This document shows positions 9,218 through 17,916 of a stretch of 64,000 nt of DNA, in pieces; the stretch's first letter is position 1; the number at the start of each line of letters is the position of its first letter. The notes below the pieces were generated by a model. The model saw only the letters and a list, made by a program, of their open reading frames with translations, ran no database searches and was not told the DNA's origin. A program made the position numbers and the translations under genes. This stretch comes from JAAYFJ01 sp964344295 (GTDB lineage Bacteria; Bacillota; Clostridia; Tissierellales; Peptoniphilaceae): positions 181,127 through 245,126 of the forward strand of contig CAYFMR010000001.1 in the NCBI GenBank assembly GCA_964344295.1, written 5' to 3'.

Positions 9218-9933
9218 GACAGGCCACCAAATCTTCGATCACGCTTTTGATACGCTAAAATACCTTGATAAAAATCCTCTTCATGAAAGTCCGGCCATAA
9301 CGTATTTGTAAAATAAAACTCAGCATAGGCGCATTGATAGATTAAAAAGTTAGACAGTCGTAATTCCCCGCTGGGGCGCATCATTAAGTCTACATCCGGC
9401 TGACCAGCAGTATAGAGATATTGAGCAAAAAGCTCCTCATTGATTTGATCTTCCTGAATGTTTTCCTTCACGATCCTGCGGCAGGCCTGTATGATATCTT
9501 GCTTTCCTCCGTAGTTCAAGGCCAGGTTTAAAGACATCCCTTGATTTTGACTCGTTAGGTCCACAGCATGTTCCAGCATCGTGACAACTTCTTGAGGAAA
9601 GGCATGATATTCACCTAATATGCGTAAAACCACACCCTCTCTATGGAGTTCCTCTAACCTCTCCGTCAGATACAAAACCAAGAGCTTCATCAGGCCTTGG
9701 ATTTCTAGCTTAGGACGCTTCCAGTTTTCCGTGGAAAACGCATATAAAGTCAAATGCTGAATTCCCAAATCCGAGGCCGCTCTTACGATATCTACTACTC
9801 GCTTCATGCCTTCGCGATGCCCCATGGATCTGGATAGTCCTCTTTTTGTTGCCCAGCGTCCATTGCCGTCCATAATAATGCCCACGTGACAGGGCAGTTT
9901 TTCTCTATTAATCGCTTCCACTGCACTTTTCAT
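9214..9933 (-). CDS. uppS: Undecaprenyl diphosphate synthase UppS
   Basis: Cis-prenyltransferase that builds the C55 lipid carrier for cell wall synthesis. 239 residues. The catalytic Asp motif is IIMDGNGRWA; later motifs FSTENWKRP and DLMMRPSGELRLSNFLIYQ (with WP following) are complete. I chose the ATG at 9933 because GGAG lies 8 bases upstream; a TTG 11 codons earlier (9966) falls in the loop of a strong hairpin and is unlikely to be used. Confidence 0.97.
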   Translation of the reverse strand: MKSAVEAINREKLPCHVGIIMDGNGRWATKRGLSRSMGHREGMKRVVDIVRAASDLGIQHLTLYAFSTENWKRPKLEIQGLMKLLVLYLTERLEELHREGVVLRILGEYHAFPQEVVTMLEHAVDLTSQNQGMSLNLALNYGGKQDIIQACRRIVKENIQEDQINEELFAQYLYTAGQPDVDLMMRPSGELRLSNFLIYQCAYAEFYFTNTLWPDFHEEDFYQGILAYQKRDRRFGGLS

Positions 9934-9952
9934 TAAATCGTCTCCATTAGCG

Positions 9953-9980
9953 GCTAACCCCTTCAAATGAAGGGGTTAGC
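9953..9980 (-). repeat. Strong hairpin between frr and uppS (13-bp stem)
   Basis: GCTAACCCCTTCA (9953-9965) and TGAAGGGGTTAGC (9968-9980) are perfect inverted repeats separated by two bases. It begins 5 bases after the frr stop. In neither direction is it followed by a T-run, so it is not a normal terminator. It could be an RNA-processing or stabilising element, or limit readthrough into uppS. Confidence 0.8.
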
Positions 9981-9985
9981 TGGGA

Positions 9986-10540
9986 TTATATGACTAGTAA
10001 CTCTTCTTCCTTGAGCGCAGTAATGCGATCAATTTCCGTGATGATATCATCTGTGATGTCCTGCATTTCCTTTTCTGCATCATGCATTTCATCCTCTGTG
10101 ATTTCTTTGTTTTTTTCTAGTTTTTTTATCGTGTTGATGGCATCACGGCGTGTGTTACGGACCGCCACCTTCGCATTCTCTGCCTCTTTTTTTACCAGCT
10201 TAGTGAGCTCAATACGACGTTCTTCCGTTAGTGGTGGAATCGCCAGGCGAATCACTTTGCCATCATTGGATGGTGTAATTCCCAAGTTGGATTTCATAAG
10301 TTCTTTCTCGATAATGGGAATCATCTTTGCTTCCCAGGGAGTAATTGTAAGCAAACGCGGTTCCGGAGCTGCGATGCCCGCGACTTGATTTAAAGGAGTC
10401 ATTTGCCCATAATACTCCACCTCAATGCGATCTAACAAAGATGTATTGGCACGACCAGCACGAATGGATTGCAATTCCTCTTTAAATACTGAAATGGTTT
10501 TCTCCATCCTAGATTTTGCGTCTTTGTGTACATCCAGCAT
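9986..10540 (-). CDS. frr: Ribosome recycling factor
   Basis: RRF splits the post-termination ribosome together with EF-G. 184 residues, normal length. Recognised by the N-terminal SIRAGRANTSLLDRIEVEYYG, PLNQVA, and the C-terminal helix with VRNTRRDAINTIKKL. The start at 10540 has GGAGGATTAAT upstream, and lies one base after the pyrH stop. Confidence 0.98.
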   Translation of the reverse strand: MLDVHKDAKSRMEKTISVFKEELQSIRAGRANTSLLDRIEVEYYGQMTPLNQVAGIAAPEPRLLTITPWEAKMIPIIEKELMKSNLGITPSNDGKVIRLAIPPLTEERRIELTKLVKKEAENAKVAVRNTRRDAINTIKKLEKNKEITEDEMHDAEKEMQDITDDIITEIDRITALKEEELLVI

Positions 10541-10541
10541 A

Positions 10542-11258
10542 TTAATCCTCCTTTACAATGGTTCCCATATCTTTACCCATAACAACGTCTATAATGTTTT
10601 GAGGTTCATCAATACCAAACACTAAAATGGGGATATTATTATCCATACAGAGAGAGGTCGCTGTGGAATCCATAATTCCTAAGCCTAAGTTTAACACATC
10701 GATATATCGCAATGTCTCGAACTTTTGTGCTTCAGGATTCAATTTCGGATCACTGTCGTAGACACCGTCCACACCTTTTTTTGCAAGTAAAATCACTTCT
10801 GCATCAATTTCTGCAGCTCTTAAAGCAGCTGTCGTATCTGTAGAGAAATACGGGTTGCCCGAGCCTGCAGCAAAGATGACCACTCGTCCTTTTTCCAGGT
10901 GGCGAATGGCACGTCTACGAATATAAGGTTCAGCTACCTGGCGCATCTCGATAGCAGATTGGACTCGTGTGTGCACCCCTAAATGCTCTAATGCGTCTTG
11001 CATCGCTAAGGCGTTAATGACCGTGCCGAGCATTCCCATGTAATCGGATGTGGCCCTGTCCATCGTTTCTGATGAGTCGCGTCCACGCCAGAAGTTACCT
11101 CCTCCGACGATGATGGCAACTTCCACTCCTGCTTGTGCCAAGGTTTTTACTTGATCTGCTATAAGGTATACAACATTCTCGTCTAAGCCGCTCTTTTGCT
11201 CACCTGCCAACGCTTCTCCGGATAGTTTTAATACAACACGTTTATACACAGGGTTCAT
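10542..11258 (-). CDS. pyrH: UMP kinase
   Basis: Converts UMP to UDP; hexameric amino-acid-kinase fold. 238 residues. VVLKLSGEALAG at the N-terminus, IVGGGNFWRGR, TDTTAALRAAEI and LLAKKGVDGVYDSDP are all family motifs. The start at 11258 has AAGGAT upstream. It follows tsf by 18 bases in the conserved rpsB-tsf-pyrH-frr order. Confidence 0.98.
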   Translation of the reverse strand: MNPVYKRVVLKLSGEALAGEQKSGLDENVVYLIADQVKTLAQAGVEVAIIVGGGNFWRGRDSSETMDRATSDYMGMLGTVINALAMQDALEHLGVHTRVQSAIEMRQVAEPYIRRRAIRHLEKGRVVIFAAGSGNPYFSTDTTAALRAAEIDAEVILLAKKGVDGVYDSDPKLNPEAQKFETLRYIDVLNLGLGIMDSTATSLCMDNNIPILVFGIDEPQNIIDVVMGKDMGTIVKED

Positions 11259-11276
11259 CGCCAGATCCTTTCGAGA

Positions 11277-11924
11277 TTATTGTCCCATTTGTTTGGCTAC
11301 TTCTGCAGCGAAATCTTCTTCTTTTTTCTCTAAACCTTCTCCCACTTCAAAGCGTACAAAACGACGAATCTTGATGTTTTCACCAATTTTAGCAATTAAA
11401 TCATTTAGCACATCTTGAATTTTTTTATCACCATCTTTAATAAACGGTTGATCTAATAAACAAATACTTTCGTAAAATTTTTCTAAACGACCTTGTACCA
11501 TTTTATCCACAATGCGCTCAGGTTTTCCTTCGTTTAGTGCTTGTTGCCTTAGTACTTCCATTTCGTGAGCGACTTCTTCTTCAGGCACTTCATCGCGGCT
11601 CACGTACTTGGGTGCTTGCGCTGCCACTTGCATAGCCATGTCTTTGACAAATGCTTGGAATTCGTCATTTTTAGCCACAAAATCAGTTTCTGAGTTAACT
11701 TCGATCAGAACGCCAATACGGCCGCCATGGATATAAGCATCTACCAGGCCTTCAGAAGCAATACGACCTGCTTTTTTCTGTGCTCCTGCCAATCCTTTTT
11801 CGCGCAAGAAATCTAGGGCTTTTTCAACATCGCCATTAGTTTCTTCCAAGGCTTTTTTGCAGTCCATCATGCCTGCGCCAGTAGCTTCTCTTAATTCTTT
11901 TACCATGCTTGCTGTGATCTTCAT
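11277..11924 (-). CDS. tsf: Elongation factor Ts
   Basis: Nucleotide exchange factor for EF-Tu. 215 residues. N-terminal UBA domain with VKELREATGAGMMDCKKAL, then AEGLVD-like SEGLVDAYIHGGRIGVLIE and NSETDFVAKN. A good GGAGGATAAAT precedes the ATG at 11924. The length is that of the short Gram-positive type with one and a half core subdomains. Confidence 0.98.
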   Translation of the reverse strand: MKITASMVKELREATGAGMMDCKKALEETNGDVEKALDFLREKGLAGAQKKAGRIASEGLVDAYIHGGRIGVLIEVNSETDFVAKNDEFQAFVKDMAMQVAAQAPKYVSRDEVPEEEVAHEMEVLRQQALNEGKPERIVDKMVQGRLEKFYESICLLDQPFIKDGDKKIQDVLNDLIAKIGENIKIRRFVRFEVGEGLEKKEEDFAAEVAKQMGQ

Positions 11925-11939
11925 ATTTATCCTCCTTAT

Positions 11940-11979
11940 AAAAATGCAAAGGTATTCGCCAATCCAAACACCTTTGCAT
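11940..11979 (-). terminator. Attenuator-like hairpin between rpsB and tsf
   Basis: ATGCAAAGGT (11944-11953) and ACCTTTGCAT (11970-11979) form a 10-bp stem around a 16-base loop. In the minus transcript the stem is followed by TTTT and then directly by the tsf ribosome-binding site. It looks like a leaky terminator that would make more S2 than EF-Ts message; the short U-run suggests partial termination. Confidence 0.65.
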
Positions 11980-11984
11980 CCAAA

Positions 11985-12692
11985 TTACTCTTCTTCGGCT
12001 TCGATTTGCGTACCTTGTTTCCCTTCTAAAACTGCATTTGCCATTGTTTCAGTCAACAGTTTTACTGCGCGAATGGCATCGTCATTGCCAGGAATGACGT
12101 AATCAATTTCATCAGGATCGCAGTTGGTATCCACAATGGCCACAACGGGAATGCCAAGGATTTGTGCTTCGCGAACGGCGATACGTTCTTTTCTAGGGTC
12201 TACGACAAACAAAGCATCCGGTAAACGTTCCATATTTTGAATGCCACCTAAGAATTTTTCTAAACGTTCGCGCTCATGATTAAGCTGAATGACTTCTTTT
12301 TTGGGAAGCAAGTCAAATCGCCCATCTTCTTCCATGGCATTAAGCTCGTGGAGACGGTCGATTCTTTTACGAATGGTTGAGAAGTTCGTTAGCATACCAC
12401 CTAACCAACGTTGGTTCACGTAGTTCATCTCGCAACGTTTGGCTTCAGATTCAATCGCTTCTTGTGCTTGTTTTTTCGTCCCTACAAACAGAATGTCTCC
12501 GCCTTCTTCCACAACCTGTCTGACGAAATCGTAAGCCTCTTCCACTTTCTTAACTGTTTTTTGCAGATCAATAATATAGATTCCATTTCTTTCTGTGAAG
12601 ATGTAACGAGCCATCTTGGGGTTCCATCTTCTCGTTTGGTGACCAAAATGGACACCTGCTTCTAATAAGCTCTTCATTGAAATTACAGACAT
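11985..12692 (-). CDS. rpsB: 30S ribosomal protein S2
   Basis: S2 joins late in 30S assembly. 235 residues. Typical start MSVISMKSLLEAGVHFGHQT and R-R-W-N-P-K-M, then KKQAQEAI, NQRWLGGMLTNF and DPRKERIAV; the C-terminus is an acidic tail. GAGGAGG lies upstream of the ATG at 12692. It heads the rpsB-to-polC series and has its own promoter and a structured leader. Confidence 0.98.
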   Translation of the reverse strand: MSVISMKSLLEAGVHFGHQTRRWNPKMARYIFTERNGIYIIDLQKTVKKVEEAYDFVRQVVEEGGDILFVGTKKQAQEAIESEAKRCEMNYVNQRWLGGMLTNFSTIRKRIDRLHELNAMEEDGRFDLLPKKEVIQLNHERERLEKFLGGIQNMERLPDALFVVDPRKERIAVREAQILGIPVVAIVDTNCDPDEIDYVIPGNDDAIRAVKLLTETMANAVLEGKQGTQIEAEEE

Positions 12693-12717
12693 ACATATAC
12701 CTCCTCGTTTTTTCCTC

Positions 12718-12771
12718 CACTGGTTTCCTCTAAAAAGGGACCATTTGGAACACCCTTTTCATCCACCAGTG
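12718..12771 (-). promoter_or_regulatory. Structured rpsB leader RNA
   Basis: An outer helix CACTGGT (12718-12724) with ACCAGTG (12765-12771) encloses an inner helix AAAAGGG (12733-12739) with CCCTTTT (12753-12759) around a 13-base loop. It lies between the promoter and the rpsB ribosome-binding site. Ribosomal protein leaders of this kind often mediate autogenous control by the encoded protein; that S2 binds here is inference. Confidence 0.6.
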
Positions 12772-12788
12772 TGCGTAATTCCTATAGC

Positions 12789-12817
12789 AGTATACCATAT
12801 TCCCGCATCTGGAGCAA
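12789..12817 (-). promoter_or_regulatory. Predicted promoter of rpsB
   Basis: Minus strand: -35 TTGCTC (12812-12817), 17-base spacer ending in TGG, extended -10 TATACT (12789-12794). It sits between the topA stop and the rpsB leader. Confidence 0.7.
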
Positions 12818-12822
12818 GAATA

Positions 12823-14901
12823 TTATTTTGCAGCTGACTTTTTATAACCGCATTCCGGATCGGAGCAAAGGCGCTTAACACCTTCTTTTGTCTTCTTTTC
12901 CACCATCAGCTTACCACACTTAGGACATGTTTCACCTGTGGGGCGATCCCACAATGAAAAATCGCATTCGGGATAGCGACTACACCCATAAAATTTCTTG
13001 CCTCTTTTTTTGCCCCGACGTTCCACCAATTCCCCTTCTTTGCACTTAGGGCAAGTCACACCAATAGACTTGAGGATGGTCTGCGTATTCTTACATTCAG
13101 GATACCCAGGACACGCTAGGAATTTTCCATATCTTCCCTGCTTAATCACCATGTTTCTTCCACACTTTTCGCAGATCACATCTGTTACTTCATCGCCAAT
13201 CACTACGCCCTCGTACTCTTTATCCGCACGCTCTAGCTGCGACTCAAAGGGGCCATAGAAATCTCTTATAACTTGTTTCCACGTGGTTTCTCCATCTTCA
13301 ATTTTGTCCAAACGCCCTTCCATCTCTGCCGTAAATTCCTCATCCACGATCGAAGGAAAATATTCCACCAGCATCTTGTTCACGATTTCTCCTAACTCAG
13401 TCGGCTCGAAGGAGCGTTGTTCCAAAACCACATAGTTGCGATCGATAATGGTATTAATCGTAGGTGCATAAGTGCTTGGACGGCCAATCCCAAGCTCTTC
13501 CATCATTTTAATCAAGGATGACTCTGTGTATCGCGCAGGAGGTTGTGTAAAATGTTGCAGTTTTTCCAGGTCTTTGCATATCAGTTGATCATTGGGCTGG
13601 CAGTCTGGCAAGGTTGGCTCGTCTGTTGTTTTTCGATTGGGATACACGCGCAAAAAACCGTCAAATACCAGTTTTTGACCCGTAGCACGAAATACATGCG
13701 ATCCATTTAAAATGCGGATTACATGGCTTTCAAATGTTGCCGGTTTCATTTGACTTGCCACAAACCGCGTCCAAATGAGTTCATACAACCTATATTGGTC
13801 GGTTGTTAAATCTGCTTTAATCTGTTCCGGTGTGCGATGCACATCTGTAGGGCGAATACATTCGTGCGCATCCTGTGCATTCTTCGTTTTTCCATACTGC
13901 TTAGGTCCACTGGTGTATTGTTTGCCCAGATTCGTCTCAATATACGTTTTTGTCGCACTTAATGCCGGAGCTGCAATACGAGTTGAATCTGTACGCATAT
14001 AGGTAATTAAACCAGTCGTCCCCTCTGTCTTTAAATCGATCCCTTCATATAACATCTGTGCTAGCACCATGGTCTTTCTTGCAGAAAATCCTAATCGTTT
14101 TGAAGCCTCCTGTTGCAAAGTCGAAGTAATAAAAGGGGGACTGGGATTGCGCAGGCGGTTCTTTTTTTCTATGCTGTCCACCGCATAAGGTTTGCCCTTT
14201 AACGAAGTAATAAGCGCGTCTGTCTCTTTTTCACTATTTAAATTACGTTTTTCTTCTTTACTGCCAATCTGCTCTCCATAGTATGATGCTTTAAAATCAT
14301 ATTTCTCATCTTTAAAATGGGCATCCAGCGTCCAATACTCTTCTGGCACAAAAGCCCGAATCTCTTCTTCTCGCTCACAAATCAGTTTGACAGCGACAGA
14401 CTGTACACGACCCGCACTTAGGCCTCCCTTGATCTTTTTCCAAAGCAGCGGTCCAATTTGATAACCTACTAGCCGGTCCAACACTCGCCTTCCCTGCTGT
14501 GCATCAACCACATCCTGGTTTAGCGGCCGTGGTTGCTTAATGGCATTCTCTACAGCCTTTTTTGTAATCTCATTGAATTCCACGCGTATCGGCTCATGCT
14601 GATCTAAGTCCAAAATATGAGCCAAGTGCCACGAAATAGCTTCTCCTTCACGGTCAGGGTCCGTTGCCAGCAAGACGTGGTCTGCTTTTTTCGCAGCCTC
14701 TTTTAATTCTTTAATGATTGGTCCTTTGCCACGAATGTTAATGTACTTTGGCTCAAAATCATTTTCTATATCCACGCCCAATTTACTCTTAGGCAGATCT
14801 CTAACGTGTCCTACCGAAGCCACCACATGATATTGGCTTCCTAGCATTTTCTTAATGGTATGCGCTTTGGCCGGGGACTCCACAATGACTAATGTACTCA
14901 T
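12823..14901 (-). CDS. topA: DNA topoisomerase I
   Basis: Type IA topoisomerase relaxing negative supercoils; 692 residues. TOPRIM domain at the N-terminus (LVIVESPAKAHTIKK, ATDPDREGEAISWH), active-site Tyr in TGLITYMRTDSTR (about 300), and GRVQSVAVKL. The C-terminus has three four-Cys zinc fingers: CEKCGRNM...CPGYPEC, CPKCKEGE...CSRYPEC, CPKCGKLM...CSDPEC. The ATG at 14901 has AGGTGATGTA upstream and starts the family N-terminus; upstream frame extension is not homologous. It follows dprA by 17 bases. Confidence 0.97.
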   Translation of the reverse strand: MSTLVIVESPAKAHTIKKMLGSQYHVVASVGHVRDLPKSKLGVDIENDFEPKYINIRGKGPIIKELKEAAKKADHVLLATDPDREGEAISWHLAHILDLDQHEPIRVEFNEITKKAVENAIKQPRPLNQDVVDAQQGRRVLDRLVGYQIGPLLWKKIKGGLSAGRVQSVAVKLICEREEEIRAFVPEEYWTLDAHFKDEKYDFKASYYGEQIGSKEEKRNLNSEKETDALITSLKGKPYAVDSIEKKNRLRNPSPPFITSTLQQEASKRLGFSARKTMVLAQMLYEGIDLKTEGTTGLITYMRTDSTRIAAPALSATKTYIETNLGKQYTSGPKQYGKTKNAQDAHECIRPTDVHRTPEQIKADLTTDQYRLYELIWTRFVASQMKPATFESHVIRILNGSHVFRATGQKLVFDGFLRVYPNRKTTDEPTLPDCQPNDQLICKDLEKLQHFTQPPARYTESSLIKMMEELGIGRPSTYAPTINTIIDRNYVVLEQRSFEPTELGEIVNKMLVEYFPSIVDEEFTAEMEGRLDKIEDGETTWKQVIRDFYGPFESQLERADKEYEGVVIGDEVTDVICEKCGRNMVIKQGRYGKFLACPGYPECKNTQTILKSIGVTCPKCKEGELVERRGKKRGKKFYGCSRYPECDFSLWDRPTGETCPKCGKLMVEKKTKEGVKRLCSDPECGYKKSAAK

Positions 14902-14918
14902 TACATCACCTAATTTCT

Positions 14919-16010
14919 CTATTGTAAGCGGAAACGAAACACACCGTTTCCCACATCTTCGATCAATCCCATTATTTCTAATAAGGTTAATTTCGCCATC
15001 ACTTCTGACGTCGGATATTCCAGAGTCCGAATTAATTCTTCTGTCGTTTTCGCTCCGCTCCAAACCATTTCTAAAATATGTTTTTCCAAGTTATCATATT
15101 TCTCTAAGTTCGGCTTTTCATTTGCTTCTTTTTGCGATTCAAAAAGATCAGTGAGCTGGTTCATATCTAATAAAGGAATTGCACCATCGAGAATCAAACG
15201 ATTTGTCCCTCTGCTATATAGACTGTCTATGTTGCCGGGCACGGCAAATACCTCTTTTCCTTGTTCAGCGGCCAACCTACCAGTAATTAGAGATCCGGAT
15301 TGTTCTTGTGCCTCCACGATCACAGTCGCCTTGGTTAAAGCGCTAATCAGGCGATTGCGTTGGGGGAAATGGTAAGGTTTTGGCGGTACATTGGGAGGAT
15401 ACTCACTGAGTAAAGCACCTGATTCCTCTACACGTTTGCCTAATTGTTCATGCGTTGCCGGATAAATTCGATCCAGACCATTGCCCAAAACAGCGAACGT
15501 CCGTAATCCCGCATCCAATGCCGCTTGATGTGCGATTCCGTCAATTCCCAAGGCCAATCCACTGACAATGGTGACATCTTGGCCCGCTAAGGCTCGCACT
15601 ACTTCTTTGCACACCCAGGTACCATAAGCTGTATGCTTTCTTGCTCCGACTATAGAGATGCTATTTTTCATCATTGTTGTAGGATTATATGCACCTCTCA
15701 CATAAAGGACACGAGGAGGTTCTTCTATCAACCGCAGTTCTTCCGGGTAGTCTTCGTCCTCTATGACATATGCACGAATTCCCAACCGTTCTAATATTTG
15801 CAAGTGTTGTTCCAGATAGTCCTTGTTGCGATAGGTTAAAATGCGGTCACATAGCTTTGGGTAAGGGCCTAATTGCATGGCAATAGACGTTTTGCTCTCT
15901 GTAAACAGGCCTTGGGCATCTAATCCGAGATCTTTTAAAAGCTTCTCATCTTTCGATGTCAGGCGCAACGTATCTAGCCACAAAGTGTAATCCCTGGTTT
16001 GAAAACTCAT
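14919..16010 (-). CDS. dprA: DNA processing protein DprA/Smf
   Basis: DprA loads RecA on incoming single-stranded DNA during transformation. 363 residues. The Rossmann-like core carries SIVGARKHTAYG, VSGLALGIDGIAHQAAL, and EAQEQSGSLITGRLAAEQG with VFAVPGN; the last 60 residues look like the usual winged-helix domain (TTEELIRTL). GGAGGCGATAGC precedes the ATG at 16010. Lies after comM, a second transformation-linked gene. Confidence 0.95.
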   Translation of the reverse strand: MSFQTRDYTLWLDTLRLTSKDEKLLKDLGLDAQGLFTESKTSIAMQLGPYPKLCDRILTYRNKDYLEQHLQILERLGIRAYVIEDEDYPEELRLIEEPPRVLYVRGAYNPTTMMKNSISIVGARKHTAYGTWVCKEVVRALAGQDVTIVSGLALGIDGIAHQAALDAGLRTFAVLGNGLDRIYPATHEQLGKRVEESGALLSEYPPNVPPKPYHFPQRNRLISALTKATVIVEAQEQSGSLITGRLAAEQGKEVFAVPGNIDSLYSRGTNRLILDGAIPLLDMNQLTDLFESQKEANEKPNLEKYDNLEKHILEMVWSGAKTTEELIRTLEYPTSEVMAKLTLLEIMGLIEDVGNGVFRFRLQ

Positions 16011-16011
16011 G

Positions 16012-17541
16012 CTATCGCCTCCAATACTGCTTGTCTACTGATCGATAGCGGATAGCCTCTAAAAGATGAACTGATTCAATCGTTTCTGATTGATCTAAGT
16101 CGGCAATGGTACGCGCCACTTTTAATACCTTATGATATGATCTAGCACTAAACTGCAACGAATCAAACGCTCGCTTAATTAACACCTCGCCTTCATCGTT
16201 TAGTTTACAATAGTTTTCTATCTGTGCACCCGATAATTGACCATTGGTTAAAACGCCCTCGTTCTCATAGCGTTTCTGCTGTAGGTCTCTAGCTCGTTGC
16301 ACTCGTTTGCGAATCTCTGACGAGGATTCTTCCGGCGCGGTGGAAGTAATTTCATCATATTCCACCGACTGCACCTCTATGTGCATGTCCATACGATCCA
16401 ACAATGGCCCACTGATTTTTCCCAAGTAACGACTAATTTGATTTTGTGTGCAAATGCATTCGCGTTTGGGGTCCCCTAGATAACCACAAGGGCAAGGGTT
16501 CATCGAAGCTATAAAAATAAAGTCTGCCGGGTAAGACACGCTGGCATTAACTCTCGCCACATTGACATAGCCATCTTCCAAAGGTTGCCGTAAAACTTCC
16601 AGCACCTGTTTTTGAAATTCTGGTAGCTCATCGAGAAAAAGCACCCCATTGTGGGCTAAAGATACCTCGCCCGGTTTAGGGTTACTTCCCCCACCAATGA
16701 TCGATACGGCACTGGCTGTGTGGTGTGGTGAACGAAATGGCCTTTCTTTTTTTAATTCATCTTGCTTAAGCTCTCCACAAACACTATAGATTTTTGTCAC
16801 TTCCACAGCTTCTTCATAGCTTAGTGGTGGCAATATGGTAGGCAGGCGTTTCGCGGCCATCGTCTTGCCCGCTCCTGGAGGGCCAATGATTAATACATTG
16901 TGTCTCCCTGCTGCCGCAATTTCCAACGCGCGCTTTAAGGGTCCTTGGCCCTTAATGTCCGCAAAGTCTAGGCTTGTATTTAGCAGCGTGTCCTGCCATG
17001 GATTGCGATTTTGATAGGGCGTTAAGAGTTCTTCACCCTTTAAGTGATCCACTACTTCTCTTAGACTCGTCGCCGGATAAATCTCCATGTCCTCCATCAA
17101 ACTGCATTCGTTTCGATTCGCAAAAGGCACAATGACTTTTCTAATCCCTTGATCACGTAGAGCAATTACCATAGGTAACGCCCCTTCCACACCCAAGATT
17201 TTTCCCTCCAGTGACAACTCGCCTAAAAAAGCATAGGGTTGAGCGCTTTCTTCATCTACTCTTCCGTCGCAGACTAAGATGCTAAGAGCGATCGCAAGAT
17301 CCATGTGCGATCCTTCTTTTTTTAGACTGGCTGGAGACAGGTTGATCGTAATCTTTTGTAAAGGAAAGTCATAACCGCTATTATTGATTGCTGCACGTAC
17401 GCGTTCTTTTGATTCTTTAATGGCCGTGTCTGGTAATCCCACAATGACAAACGCAGGCAATCCCCTTACCACGTCCGCTTCTATTTCCACCATGTAGCCG
17501 TTCAGTCCCACGATAGCACAGGTAATTAGCTTAGCATACAT
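16012..17541 (-). CDS. comM: ComM/YifB-type AAA+ ATPase (Mg-chelatase-like)
   Basis: Hexameric helicase-like ATPase implicated in branch migration during natural transformation. 509 residues. N-terminal Lon-like fold (FVIVGLPDTAIKESKERVRAA), Walker A IIGPPGAGKTMAAKRLP, Walker B GVLFLDELPEF, the MNPCPCGYLGDP segment with its Cys cluster and C-terminal MgsA-like domain. AGGAGGTAAAA lies before the ATG at 17541 and overlaps the yraN stop. Confidence 0.95.
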   Translation of the reverse strand: MYAKLITCAIVGLNGYMVEIEADVVRGLPAFVIVGLPDTAIKESKERVRAAINNSGYDFPLQKITINLSPASLKKEGSHMDLAIALSILVCDGRVDEESAQPYAFLGELSLEGKILGVEGALPMVIALRDQGIRKVIVPFANRNECSLMEDMEIYPATSLREVVDHLKGEELLTPYQNRNPWQDTLLNTSLDFADIKGQGPLKRALEIAAAGRHNVLIIGPPGAGKTMAAKRLPTILPPLSYEEAVEVTKIYSVCGELKQDELKKERPFRSPHHTASAVSIIGGGSNPKPGEVSLAHNGVLFLDELPEFQKQVLEVLRQPLEDGYVNVARVNASVSYPADFIFIASMNPCPCGYLGDPKRECICTQNQISRYLGKISGPLLDRMDMHIEVQSVEYDEITSTAPEESSSEIRKRVQRARDLQQKRYENEGVLTNGQLSGAQIENYCKLNDEGEVLIKRAFDSLQFSARSYHKVLKVARTIADLDQSETIESVHLLEAIRYRSVDKQYWRR

Positions 17542-17550
17542 TTTTACCTC

Positions 17551-17916
17551 CTAGGGAAACGCATTTTGATACAATTCAATCGTCAACTGAGGTAAGAACA
17601 TGATTTCTACCACGTCAAAACGACATTGAAAGTTTTCGTAACCATACTCCATGATATATTGCATGGCAGCCTTCACCATACGTTCCTGCTTTGCAGAGGT
17701 CACTGCTTCCGCACCTGTTCCAAAGCGGTCATCCCGTCTTGCCTTGACCTCCACGAATACTAAAATCCGTCCATCAAACGCGATTAAATCGATCTCGCCA
17801 CCTCTTGCGTAATAGTTTTTTCCCACAATACGATAGCCACGATTTTTCAGGTGTTCAGCCGCTATTGTCTCACCCACCCGACCTTTAGAGCGATTTTTTC
17901 CATGGTCATGACTCAA
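17551..17916 (-). CDS. yraN: YraN/UPF0102 family putative endonuclease
   Basis: Small nuclease-fold protein (121 residues) of uncertain role, usually beside rnhB. RGGEIDLIAFDGRILVFVEVKAR is the restriction-endonuclease-like core with its D...E-x-K residues. The best start is a TTG at 17916, overlapping the rnhB stop by 11 bases, with GGGGTG upstream; there is no ATG in frame near the N-terminus. It lies between rnhB and comM. Confidence 0.9.
   Translation of the reverse strand: MSHDHGKNRSKGRVGETIAAEHLKNRGYRIVGKNYYARGGEIDLIAFDGRILVFVEVKARRDDRFGTGAEAVTSAKQERMVKAAMQYIMEYGYENFQCRFDVVEIMFLPQLTIELYQNAFP

Noticed and set aside
9934..9966. N-terminal extension of uppS from a TTG at 9966
   Set aside because: The TTG falls inside the hairpin and lacks a ribosome-binding site; the ATG at 9933 has GGAG and the family N-terminus.
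14902..15063. N-terminal extension of topA
   Set aside because: The added 54 residues overlap the end of dprA and are not like topoisomerase I; ATG at 14901 has a ribosome-binding site.
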